In this document: piece after piece, positions 8,617 through 16,627 of the stretch
Position numbering within the stretch: the stretch's first letter is position 1
How the letters are laid out: each line of letters begins with the position of its first letter
Source: Paraburkholderia fungorum
GTDB taxonomy: Bacteria; Pseudomonadota; Gammaproteobacteria; Burkholderiales; Burkholderiaceae
NCBI RefSeq assembly: GCF_003610895.1
Contig: NZ_MCAS01000001.1
Coordinates: 372,001 to 436,000, forward strand
DNA: 64,000 nt
Direction of reading: 5' to 3'
Notes under the pieces: generated by a model
What the model saw: the letters and a program-made list of their open reading frames with translations, nothing else
Told to the model about the DNA's origin: nothing
Database searches by the model: none
Translations under genes and position numbers: made by a program

Positions 8617-9783
8617 ATGTCGACTGAATCTACAAGCGGCGAATCGCAGCCACCAGAAAAGGAAGAACAGACAGTTTTTCAATGGGCCGCCAAGGCCTTG
8701 GAGACCCATGCCAAAGGATTCCAGTATTCCGATAAAACAACATCGTTTGACTGCGGCGTCGCCCACGGGCTTGAAGACTTCACACGGGCTACGACCCAGA
8801 CATCAATGGGAGAGGAGCATCGAACCTCTGCCGTTGTGGGCTTCATCGCAGCACATCTTTCCTGGTACAACTTGCTGGCCGAGATGTCGAAGGCTCCGCG
8901 GGCATTGAACTGTCAATGGGGTTCGTTTAAGAAAAGTGAAGAGACTCTAAATGGGTCTGATTTCGGGGTAGCGATCGAAATCGGCCCCGTCGACGGACGA
9001 GAAGGTCGCTTCTACAATCTGAGCTTTTTTCAGGCAAAAAATGGCTCTACGACCAAGCGGCCAGAGAGCGACGCGGAGGACAGGGAAGGTTTCGACATCA
9101 ATCAGCCTCACACTGACTACGCGAAAACACCACGTGAAGCTGATGAAAGACTTGCAGCCTGGCTGGGAATCGACAATCAATCGACCCCATGGGAATCCTG
9201 GTTGGAAGTTCCCTCGCGGATGATGCATTCGCCGGACATCAAGCAGAATCACCAGATCGTTAAGCTGGCAGTGACAAATGCATATCTCACGCAATTGAAC
9301 AATAAATCTCTGCCTCCTGCGCACCAAGACGAACAAGGCAGGACGAGCGCGGTAGAGCCTTCATACGTTCACTACGTAATATGGCGGAACTATGAACGTC
9401 CTGCGCGAATTGTTTCTCTGAACGCGATTAAATCACACCTTGCGAAACGAGAATTGAAGGATTTGACCATTGCGAGCGGCATCAAAGATCCCACATTGCA
9501 TTTTGACCCGAAGCGTGCCACAAAAGCATTTGGTGATTTCCTACGTAGCGGACAAAACGCCAACGCAGTCGGCTGGGCTCTTATAGAGAAGCAGGACGTT
9601 ATCGAAATGGTAAAAAATTGGCCTACCATCGGCACACGCTGGATGATTGTCGAGACACGCAGCGGAGGACTGGCCAATGAACTCGGCCTTGCATCACAGA
9701 TCAATCGCGATCCCTATCGCGGCGAGCCAGTATCTATTCCCTCACCTGAAGCAACGCCCACGAATACGCCAGGAATGAAATGA
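8617..9783 (+). CDS. Hypothetical protein with possible PD-(D/E)xK-like (D...QxK) nuclease core
   Basis: A 388-residue soluble protein. Residues 66-90 form a helix starting with a Glu pair. Residues 113-121 (GSDFGVAIE) and 135-141 (LSFFQAK) look like consecutive core strands carrying Asp115 and Gln139-x-Lys141. This spacing is typical of the Mrr-like QxK variant of restriction-fold nucleases. The remainder (200-370) is mixed alpha/beta with no clear domain and the tail is Pro-rich. It shares the island with the STAND/PLD protein but points the other way. It could equally be a non-catalytic orphan; the nuclease reading is from motif spacing only. It ends 35 nt before the next gene. Confidence 0.5.
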   Translation: MSTESTSGESQPPEKEEQTVFQWAAKALETHAKGFQYSDKTTSFDCGVAHGLEDFTRATTQTSMGEEHRTSAVVGFIAAHLSWYNLLAEMSKAPRALNCQWGSFKKSEETLNGSDFGVAIEIGPVDGREGRFYNLSFFQAKNGSTTKRPESDAEDREGFDINQPHTDYAKTPREADERLAAWLGIDNQSTPWESWLEVPSRMMHSPDIKQNHQIVKLAVTNAYLTQLNNKSLPPAHQDEQGRTSAVEPSYVHYVIWRNYERPARIVSLNAIKSHLAKRELKDLTIASGIKDPTLHFDPKRATKAFGDFLRSGQNANAVGWALIEKQDVIEMVKNWPTIGTRWMIVETRSGGLANELGLASQINRDPYRGEPVSIPSPEATPTNTPGMK

Positions 9784-9818
9784 GCATGCAATTCTAGTCC
9801 ACTCCCCTACGCAACCCC

Positions 9819-10505
9819 ATGCCGCAAGACCCCACCGATTCCGTCCTACCCGGCCCGCTCCTCATCGTCGAGGACGAGCCACCCATGCAAGCCCGGCTGC
9901 GAGCGATCCTCGCCACTCTCGGCTACACAGACGACATCCTGTCTTTCGCCGGCAGCATCGCCGAAGCCAACGCACTACTAGCCACCCAACCCTTCGCAAT
10001 GCTGCTAGTCGACGTCGGACTCCCTGACGGTAACGGCATCGACCTGATCCGTGCCTTGCATGGGCAGGATGAGGCATTACCGATTCTGGTAATCTCCGCC
10101 TGGAGCACCGAGCAGGTGATCGTGACCGCCCTCCAGGCAGGTGCAACCGGCTACCTGCTCAAGGAACGCGACGACGTTGAAATCGCGATGTCGATCCGCA
10201 GCGCGCTGCGCGGCGGCGCGCCCATCGATCCGTTCGTTGCCCGACGTATTCTCGATCTGACCGGCTTCGCCAGGCGCCCTAACGCAACCCAGGCGAAACC
10301 GCCGACGCGCTCGCCGCTCAGCCCGAGAGAAATCGAAATCCTGGTGCTGGTCAACAAAGGGCTCACCAATCGTGAGATTTCCGATGTGCTATCCCTGTCC
10401 AGGCTAACGGTCGAATGTCACGTCAAGAACATCTACAAGAAACTGGCGGTCAACTCTCGCACGCAGGCCGTATTCGAAGCCCGTACGCATGGCTTGTTGC
10501 CCTGA
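9819..10505 (+). CDS. NarL/FixJ-family response regulator
   Basis: A 228-residue two-domain regulator. The receiver domain spans residues 12-130, with acidic residues near 18-20, phosphoacceptor Asp65 in LLVDVGLPDG, and the conserved Lys in GYLLKE. A LuxR-type HTH spans about 163-225 (SPREIEILVLVNKGLTNREI). It acts as a phosphorylation-dependent transcription factor in the cytoplasm. Its 3' end overlaps the start of the sensor kinase gene by 91 nt, so the two are clearly a cognate pair, probably translationally coupled. The target genes are not apparent. Confidence 0.9.
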   Translation: MPQDPTDSVLPGPLLIVEDEPPMQARLRAILATLGYTDDILSFAGSIAEANALLATQPFAMLLVDVGLPDGNGIDLIRALHGQDEALPILVISAWSTEQVIVTALQAGATGYLLKERDDVEIAMSIRSALRGGAPIDPFVARRILDLTGFARRPNATQAKPPTRSPLSPREIEILVLVNKGLTNREISDVLSLSRLTVECHVKNIYKKLAVNSRTQAVFEARTHGLLP

Positions 10506-12343
10506 TCTGCACCCTCGTTGCGCTCCACGCTGGCGCGGCAACCGCCGGGCCGACGGCCCCCCCGGACACCCTCACCCATCTGCGTATCGAAGCGGCCCGC
10601 TCGGACTGGCAGGCCGATAGCCCGCCATCGACAGGCTGGGTTCCGGTAACGCTGCCCGACGACTGGTCCTCACGCTGGCCCGAGTTCGACGGCGTAGTCT
10701 GGTATCGGCTCTCATGGCAGCAAGCGGACGTAGCGCATCCTGCCGCGTTGATGCTCAACTACCTGAACATGGCCGGGGCGACTTATCTCAACGGCAGCTT
10801 GCTCACCCGCGACCGGCATCTGGTTGAACCGTTGACGCGCGCCTGGAACGTACCGCGCTACCAGGTCCTGAGCCCACCCTTGCTGCGCGAAGGCACCAAT
10901 ACGCTGCTCATCCGCGTGTCGGGGCTCTCGCAGTATCAACCCGGACTTGGAAACGTGTCGATTGGCGATCCAGCCGTGCTTGAACGTCGTTACGAAACCG
11001 AATACTGGCTGCGCCACGATCTGCAACTCTCCAGCCTTGCAGTAACAGCCACGCTCGGGTGCTTCTTTTTCGCGTTATGGCTGATGCGGCGGCAGGAAGC
11101 CGTCTATGGCTGGTTCAGTTTGATGTCGATCGCCTGGTGGTGGGTGGCGCTCAATCAGCTGGCAACGAGTCCATGGCCGTTTGCCAGCACGGACGCCTGG
11201 GAAAGCGCTAACTCGATCGCGTTGATGATTTACAGCGCCGCATTCACGATGTTCTCGATACGGTTTTGCGAGCGACGTTTGCCGCGCATCGAGACCGCAC
11301 TCTGGCTACTCGTGGCCGCGGGCACCGCAGTCATGCTCGTGACTCCGCATAGCAATGCGGGCACCACGCGCGCTATCGTGACGATCGCGCAGGCCTGTAA
11401 CTTCTTTGCGACCTGCTTTGTTTTTCTCTACGTCGCGTGGCGTCACGGCCGCACCGATCATCGCATCCTGTCGATTTGCATCGCCATTTTCCTGGCCGCC
11501 GGGATGCATGACCTGCTGACGTTCCTCGGCATCCTGCACGACAATCGCTACTACTCCGCCCTCACCTCGCAATTGCAGATGATCGGTATGGCGCTCGTGC
11601 TGGCCTGGAATTTCGTCGCCAATCTGCGCCGTATCGAGCGCTTCAACGAGGAGTTGAACATCACCGTCGAAGCGGCCAGGGCCGAACTGGCGAACACGCT
11701 GCACCGCGAGCACGAACTCGAAGTGGTCAACGTCCGGCTCAACGAACGGCTCAATCTCGCCCACGATCTCCACGACGGGTTAGGCGGCACGCTTGTCAGC
11801 AGCATCGCCACCCTCGAGCACGCGCCCCACGGCATCCCATCCGGACGCTTCCTGTCGATTCTGAAAGAACTGCGCGACGATCTGCGCATCATCATCGACA
11901 CGGCCTCTAACCAGCGGCCCGGCGAGGCCTCGCTGGCCGATCAGATTGGTCCGCTGCGGCACCGGCTCACGAACTTGCTAGAGAGCCACGGCATAGCATG
12001 CCGCTGGTCGATTAGCGGTCTTGACCAATGCTATCTGCCGGCGTCGAAAAGCATCGACGTCATGCGGATTCTTCAGGAAGCGCTGACCAACGTCTTCAGA
12101 CACAGCCGCGCAAGCCAGGTTGAGATCGACCTGCACAGCGACGAGCAGGAACTCGCGCTCGCCGTTCGCGACAATGGAATCGGCTTCGATCCCGCCGCGC
12201 TTGAGCAGCATGCCGGGACCGGCATGCGCAGTATGCAGGCGCGTGCGGCGCGGCTGGGTGGAACGCTGCACATTCGATCCGCTGGCGGCGTGACCGTATT
12301 GGATATGCAGGTCGCGCGAACCGAGACCGAGCGCCTTCAATAG
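10415..12343 (+). CDS. NarL-type sensor histidine kinase with extracytoplasmic beta-sandwich and 7TM-like region
   Basis: A 642-residue kinase. Residues 1-45 form a long basic leader and hydrophobic segment. Residues 50-190 look like a periplasmic jelly-roll sensor (WYRLSW, then TYLNG and NTLLIRVSG, as in 7TMR-DISM or galactose-binding-like domains). Residues 205-410 contain about seven membrane helices. The HisKA_3 dimerisation motif HDLHDGLGG places the phospho-His at 453, and the ATPase lobe includes EALTNVFRHS and DNGIGFDP. The only ATG in reach is 10415, inside the regulator gene, giving an unusually long 91-nt overlap; no ATG, GTG or TTG start was found nearer the regulator stop. The ligand is unknown. 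Confidence 0.85.
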   Translation: MSRQEHLQETGGQLSHAGRIRSPYAWLVALICTLVALHAGAATAGPTAPPDTLTHLRIEAARSDWQADSPPSTGWVPVTLPDDWSSRWPEFDGVVWYRLSWQQADVAHPAALMLNYLNMAGATYLNGSLLTRDRHLVEPLTRAWNVPRYQVLSPPLLREGTNTLLIRVSGLSQYQPGLGNVSIGDPAVLERRYETEYWLRHDLQLSSLAVTATLGCFFFALWLMRRQEAVYGWFSLMSIAWWWVALNQLATSPWPFASTDAWESANSIALMIYSAAFTMFSIRFCERRLPRIETALWLLVAAGTAVMLVTPHSNAGTTRAIVTIAQACNFFATCFVFLYVAWRHGRTDHRILSICIAIFLAAGMHDLLTFLGILHDNRYYSALTSQLQMIGMALVLAWNFVANLRRIERFNEELNITVEAARAELANTLHREHELEVVNVRLNERLNLAHDLHDGLGGTLVSSIATLEHAPHGIPSGRFLSILKELRDDLRIIIDTASNQRPGEASLADQIGPLRHRLTNLLESHGIACRWSISGLDQCYLPASKSIDVMRILQEALTNVFRHSRASQVEIDLHSDEQELALAVRDNGIGFDPAALEQHAGTGMRSMQARAARLGGTLHIRSAGGVTVLDMQVARTETERLQ

Positions 12344-12565
12344 GCAGCAAGCTCGCCCTCTTTTCATAGCGATGCTGCCTCATCGCGCGCGTACAGCATC
12401 GGCACTGACACCAGGGCGCACGTCGAATATCGCGTGCTATGCTTGACTCAGTAACCTGTCTGCAAGAAAACAACCCGCATCCGTGTCGAGAACAAGGCAA
12501 GCGCCATCCAGAACGCTGCACGGATCGGTACAAGACTGCGCCGGACACGACCGCGATCGCCGACC

Positions 12566-13300
12566 ATGGACTACCGTCATCTGCAACAGCGCAAGAGCTT
12601 GCACGGTCGCATTGTGCAGGAGCTCGGCATGGATATCGTCGGCGGGAAAGTACAGCCGGGTCAACGCCTGCCCGCCGAGACGGTCCTGTGCGAGCGCTAT
12701 GGCGTGAGCCGCCCCGTGCTGCGCGAAGCCACCCGTGTGCTGGTGGCAAAAGGGCTGGTGGTGTCGAAACCGCGTGTGGGCAGTGTGGTGAAACCTCGCG
12801 CGGATTGGCACATGCTCGATCCGGATGTCCTCTTCTGGACGATCAACAGTGTTCCCGAGGGCGAGTTCTTCGGTTCGCTGCTGACCGTGCGCCGCGTGAT
12901 CGAACCCGCGGCCGCGGCACTCGCAGCCACGGCCGCGACAAGCGAGGATCTTGCGCGCATTGCATTGGCTTACGAACAGATGGAACGCGCGCAAACCGCC
13001 AGCGCGCTGCTGAATCCGGATCTCGAGTTTCACCGCGCCATCATGGCCGCCACGCATAACGACCTGCTGGCCTATATCGGCAACATGCTCTCGCTTGCCT
13101 TGTCGGAATCGATCAAGCTGACGAGCCGCCATCCCGACACGCACGCGCTGTCATTGCCGCGTCACAAGGCGATTCTCACCGCAATCCAGAGCCGTGACCC
13201 GCTAGGCGCGCGACAGGCAAGCCTTGTGCAGCTCGACAATGCGCGCGCGGACGCCGAAAGCGTTCTGGAAACCGGCGGCCAGTTTCAGACGCAACCCTGA
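12566..13300 (+). CDS. GntR-family regulator, FadR/FCD subfamily
   Basis: A 244-residue repressor. The N-terminal winged helix (about 10-75) contains PGQRLPAETVLCERYGVSRPVLREA, the GntR HTH. The FCD ligand-binding domain (about 95-235) has the metal-site pattern DLEFHRAI near 150 and late His residues. It is transcribed toward a sugar-type ABC transporter 420 nt downstream, and two sites matching the FCD consensus TNGT-N3-ACNA lie in between, so it is very probably the local repressor. The ligand is likely a sugar acid or sugar derivative imported by that transporter (inference). Confidence 0.88.
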   Translation: MDYRHLQQRKSLHGRIVQELGMDIVGGKVQPGQRLPAETVLCERYGVSRPVLREATRVLVAKGLVVSKPRVGSVVKPRADWHMLDPDVLFWTINSVPEGEFFGSLLTVRRVIEPAAAALAATAATSEDLARIALAYEQMERAQTASALLNPDLEFHRAIMAATHNDLLAYIGNMLSLALSESIKLTSRHPDTHALSLPRHKAILTAIQSRDPLGARQASLVQLDNARADAESVLETGGQFQTQP

Positions 13301-13364
13301 TCCGAACGCCAGGGGCCGAGCGTAACGGACGCCCCCGTCACTCCCCTTTCGTGTAGTAAGTTGA

Positions 13365-13375
13365 TAGTCATACTA
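13365..13375. promoter_or_regulatory. FCD-type operator 1 (TAGT-CAT-ACTA)
   Basis: TAGTCATACTA matches TNGT-N3-ACNA exactly and sits within a longer near-palindrome (TTG...CAA) at 13361-13380. It lies 65 nt after the GntR-family gene and upstream of the transporter operon. Confidence 0.55.
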
Positions 13376-13511
13376 TTCAACCGGCTCATCATGCAGACCG
13401 ATTTGACCAGTTATGACCCGCGCATAACGAGGCCGGTCTGTTCCATCATCGTGTTGCGCCGCACCGCCGGACACGCAGACGAAAGGCCGCGCTGCACCGC
13501 AAAAATTTAAT

Positions 13512-13522
13512 TAGTCCGACTA
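13512..13522. promoter_or_regulatory. FCD-type operator 2 (TAGT-CCG-ACTA)
   Basis: A perfect 11-bp palindrome matching TNGT-N3-ACNA. It lies just upstream of a -10-like TATACA at 13531-13536, so a bound repressor would cover the polymerase site of the transporter operon. Confidence 0.6.
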
Positions 13523-13718
13523 GTTAAGGGTATACATCGATTAGTAGGTAAAACAGCGTGATATAGCATTTTCTGGTGGGTAGTCATGCGTACGCGCGTG
13601 CACGTGGGTTTCATGAAAGGAATGATGCCCGGCTCCGGTGCTTTTCTTGCCGGGGCTTTTCCTGCTTGCGCCGTCGTGAACAGTGAAGTGTTCAATAATT
13701 GAGAGACGGGAGATTGAA

Positions 13719-14807
13719 ATGGCGCAAGCGAAGGAAGACAAGGACGAAGTGCAAGGCACGCGTCGGGGATTGTTGCAGGGCGCGGGCCTCTCCGCGGCAC
13801 TCGCGCTCATGGGCGGCATGGGTGGCATGATCACGCCGGCCATGGCGGCCGAAGGCGGTTCGTTCCCGGCCCACAAGCGGTGGAAAATCGTATTCGTCAA
13901 CCACGTCACGACGAATCCGTTCTTCGTTCCCACGCAATACGGCATTCAGGATGCCACTGCCATGCTGGGAATGGACTACCAGTGGACCGGCTCGGCCAAT
14001 GCCGACATCGGCGAAATGGTCAACGCGGTCAACGCTGCGATCGCCGCGAAGGCCGACGCAATCGCCGTACCGATCGTCGATCCGAAAGCGTTCGACAAAC
14101 CCATCCAGGCCGCGCTCGACGCCGGCATTCCCGTATTCGCTTATAACGCCGATGCGCCTTCAGGTTCGACGAATCCGCGCCTGGCCTATATCGGTCAGGA
14201 TCTCTATCTTTCTGGCTATCAGATGGGCGAGCGAATTTCGAACCTCATCGACAGCGGCCTCGTCGCGCTCTTCATCGCCACGCCGGGCCAGCTCAACATT
14301 CAACCACGGCTTGACGGCGCCGCAGCGGCGATCAAGAAATCGGGCAAGAAGATCGACGTGCAGACCATCGCAACCGGCGCGACCGTCAACGAAGAACTAT
14401 CGAAGATCAAGTCCTTCTTTCTCGGTCACCAGGATCTCAAAGGCATGTTCGCGGTGGACGCGGGCAGCACCCAGGGTGTCGCCGAGGTGATGAAAGAATC
14501 CAACCTGCCCTCCAAAGGCGTGCACGGTGGTGGCTTCGATCTATTGCCGCGCACGGTCGATCTGATTCACGAGGGCTTTCTTGACTTCACGATCGATCAG
14601 CAGCCGTACGTGCAGGGCTTTTATACGGTCGTGGAGGCGTTTACCTTCCTCGCCTCCGGTGGGCTGGTTGGACCGGCCAATGTCAACACGGGACTGAAAT
14701 TCGTCACCAAGGGCACCGTCGATCCGTATCTGAGCACGTCGACGCGTTATGAAGGCAAGAGCACGAAAGCCCAGATCGTGCCACACACGGGTGCAATCAA
14801 AGGGTGA
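13719..14807 (+). CDS. Sugar-type ABC transporter substrate-binding protein (periplasmic)
   Basis: A 362-residue secreted protein of the ribose/xylose-binding (Peripla_BP_4) type. The start at 13719 is chosen over an upstream in-frame ATG because GGGAG lies about 6 nt before it. Residues about 10-45 form a twin-arginine-like export signal (RRGLLQGAGL, ending in AMA). The mature part begins with KIVFVNHVTTNPFF and contains DAIAVPIVDP and VFAYNADAP, typical of the two Rossmann-like lobes. It is the first gene of a three-gene operon whose permease start overlaps its stop. The substrate is not readable from sequence; a sugar or sugar acid is expected. Confidence 0.88.
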   Translation: MAQAKEDKDEVQGTRRGLLQGAGLSAALALMGGMGGMITPAMAAEGGSFPAHKRWKIVFVNHVTTNPFFVPTQYGIQDATAMLGMDYQWTGSANADIGEMVNAVNAAIAAKADAIAVPIVDPKAFDKPIQAALDAGIPVFAYNADAPSGSTNPRLAYIGQDLYLSGYQMGERISNLIDSGLVALFIATPGQLNIQPRLDGAAAAIKKSGKKIDVQTIATGATVNEELSKIKSFFLGHQDLKGMFAVDAGSTQGVAEVMKESNLPSKGVHGGGFDLLPRTVDLIHEGFLDFTIDQQPYVQGFYTVVEAFTFLASGGLVGPANVNTGLKFVTKGTVDPYLSTSTRYEGKSTKAQIVPHTGAIKG

Positions 14808-15805
14808 CCTCTCCCGTGACGGACGTTCAAAAAACCACGATACGTCCGAGGCGCTGGTCAGGCGCACTCGGACGGTCAAGCGAAATTCGCATCTTTGCGG
14901 TTGCGCTGATCCTCAGCATCTACTTCGAGAGCGTCAACCATGACTTCCTGCTGACCAGCGCAAGTCTTCAGAATCTCTCCCAGTTCATCGCGCCGGTCGC
15001 AATCATTGCCTTTGGCGAAATCATGCTGATGATCGGTGGGGAGATCGATCTTTCCGCCGGAATGGTCTTTGCATTTGCGCCGTTCATCATGTATTTCGCC
15101 ATCGAGGCGGGTGTGCCCGCATGGCTCGCGATAATTATCGGCGTGATTGCAGCGGGCATCGTCGGTTTGATTAACGGCGCGGTGACGGTGTACCTGCGCA
15201 TCCCCTCCTTCGTGACGACGCTCGGCACCCTGTTCTTCGTGAACGGCCTCACGCTGACGATCTCGCGGGGTACGCCGGTTTCACCGCCGGAAGATTCCGC
15301 GTTAGCGGCGTTTATGGGCGGATGGGGATACAGCGAGATCATCTGGACACTGGCCATCGCCGCCTTCATGCATGTGCTGCTTCGTCATACACGCTGGGGT
15401 TTGCATACGATCGCATCAGGAGCGAATCAGCTCGGCGCGAGCGAAGCCGGGATACAGGTTAGACGCCTGAAGCTCGGTAACTTCGTTCTTGCCGCGCTAC
15501 TTGCCGGATTGACCGGAATTCTGGAAGGTTTTCGTATCACGTCGATCGATCCGCAAGCGGGCGGCAACCAGATCATGTTTCTTGCGGTGGCCGCCGCAGT
15601 GATTGGCGGCACGCCGCTCGCCGGTGGATCGGGCACGATCATCGGCGGGTTGATCGGCGCGGCGGTACTGGGCATTCTCAACGACGGCTTCACGCTGATC
15701 GGCATCAACGCCTTCACCTTCAACATGATTCTCGGCGCGGCAATTCTCGGGGCCATGATCTTCAACATCCACGTGGTTCGTCTCGCGCGCAAGGGAGAGT
15801 TGTGA
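14804..15805 (+). CDS. Sugar ABC transporter permease (RbsC-like)
   Basis: A 333-residue inner-membrane permease with about ten hydrophobic segments and the RbsC-family motif EIDLSAGM near residue 80, and late glycine-rich AAAVIGGTPLAGGSGT. The GTG start at 14804 overlaps the upstream stop (GTGA), which implies translational coupling; a second GTG at 14816 is possible. It forms the membrane channel with the adjacent ATPase. Confidence 0.88.
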   Translation: MTSPVTDVQKTTIRPRRWSGALGRSSEIRIFAVALILSIYFESVNHDFLLTSASLQNLSQFIAPVAIIAFGEIMLMIGGEIDLSAGMVFAFAPFIMYFAIEAGVPAWLAIIIGVIAAGIVGLINGAVTVYLRIPSFVTTLGTLFFVNGLTLTISRGTPVSPPEDSALAAFMGGWGYSEIIWTLAIAAFMHVLLRHTRWGLHTIASGANQLGASEAGIQVRRLKLGNFVLAALLAGLTGILEGFRITSIDPQAGGNQIMFLAVAAAVIGGTPLAGGSGTIIGGLIGAAVLGILNDGFTLIGINAFTFNMILGAAILGAMIFNIHVVRLARKGEL

Positions 15806-16581
15806 TGGCCGAGGTGCATGGGGTGCCGGAGGCGCTGCGCGGCGAAGATATCGTCAAGCGTTTTGGCGCTGTCACCGCGCTCGATGGCGTGTCGCTAACG
15901 CTCAGACAAGGCGAGATTCTTGGCGTGCTTGGCGACAACGGCGCTGGCAAATCGACGTTGATCAAGATTCTGACGGGGTTTCATCAGCAGACCAGCGGCA
16001 AGCTGTTCGTGGGTGGTGAGGAGACCTTGCTTCGTTCCGTCGATCACGCCCGTTCGCTAGGCATTGAATGCGTCTACCAGGATCTGGCGCTGGCCAATTC
16101 GCTGAGCATCTATCACAACATGTTCCTGAACCGGGAGATCATTCGGCGGGGGCCGTTTCGTTTGTTGAACAATCGCGCGATGCGTGAGCGCGCCGCTGAG
16201 TGTCTTGAGGAAATCGGTGTGCATGTGCCTTCGGTCGATCTGCCGGTCGAGCAGCTTTCCGGTGGACAGCGGCAGGCTATCGCGGTCGCTCGTGCGGTCA
16301 ATTCGAATGCGAAGATCCTGCTGCTCGATGAACCGCTCGCCGCGATGGGTGCCCGCGAGGCTGGACTGATTATCGATCTGATTCTTCGGCTCAAGAACAA
16401 AGGCGGCTTGTCGATTGTCATGATCATGCACAACTATGCGCAGACACTCGATATCGCGGATCGGGTGATGCTGATGCAGCGTGGACGGGTGACTTATCAG
16501 CGGGAAGCGGCCAGTACGTCGGTCGAGGAGCTGATGGATATCGTGCGGCGAGAGTATCGGGCAATGCGGGCGGCGGGCTAA
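15805..16581 (+). CDS. Sugar ABC transporter ATP-binding protein (single ABC domain)
   Basis: A 258-residue ATPase with Walker A GDNGAGKST, signature LSGGQRQ, Walker B ILLLDEP and an H-loop MHN. Only one nucleotide-binding domain is present, unlike the roughly 500-residue RbsA/XylG proteins, so it should work as a homodimer in a FrcA-like transporter. The ATG at 15805 shares a base with the permease stop (TGATG), with an AAGGGAGAG ribosome site. The GTG at 15802 is an alternative. Confidence 0.87.
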   Translation: MAEVHGVPEALRGEDIVKRFGAVTALDGVSLTLRQGEILGVLGDNGAGKSTLIKILTGFHQQTSGKLFVGGEETLLRSVDHARSLGIECVYQDLALANSLSIYHNMFLNREIIRRGPFRLLNNRAMRERAAECLEEIGVHVPSVDLPVEQLSGGQRQAIAVARAVNSNAKILLLDEPLAAMGAREAGLIIDLILRLKNKGGLSIVMIMHNYAQTLDIADRVMLMQRGRVTYQREAASTSVEELMDIVRREYRAMRAAG

Positions 16582-16602
16582 CGGCGAACCGTCGCACCCG
16601 CC
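16572..16602 (+). terminator. Stem-loop at end of sugar transporter operon
   Basis: GGCGGG (16572-16577) pairs with CCCGCC (16597-16602), and inside it ACGG-CGAA-CCGT forms a tetraloop hairpin. The structure spans the ATPase stop codon. There is only TT after the stem, so termination efficiency is doubtful. It lies between convergent genes. Confidence 0.4.
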
Positions 16603-16627
16603 TTAACCAGTACAACGAATCTGACTG

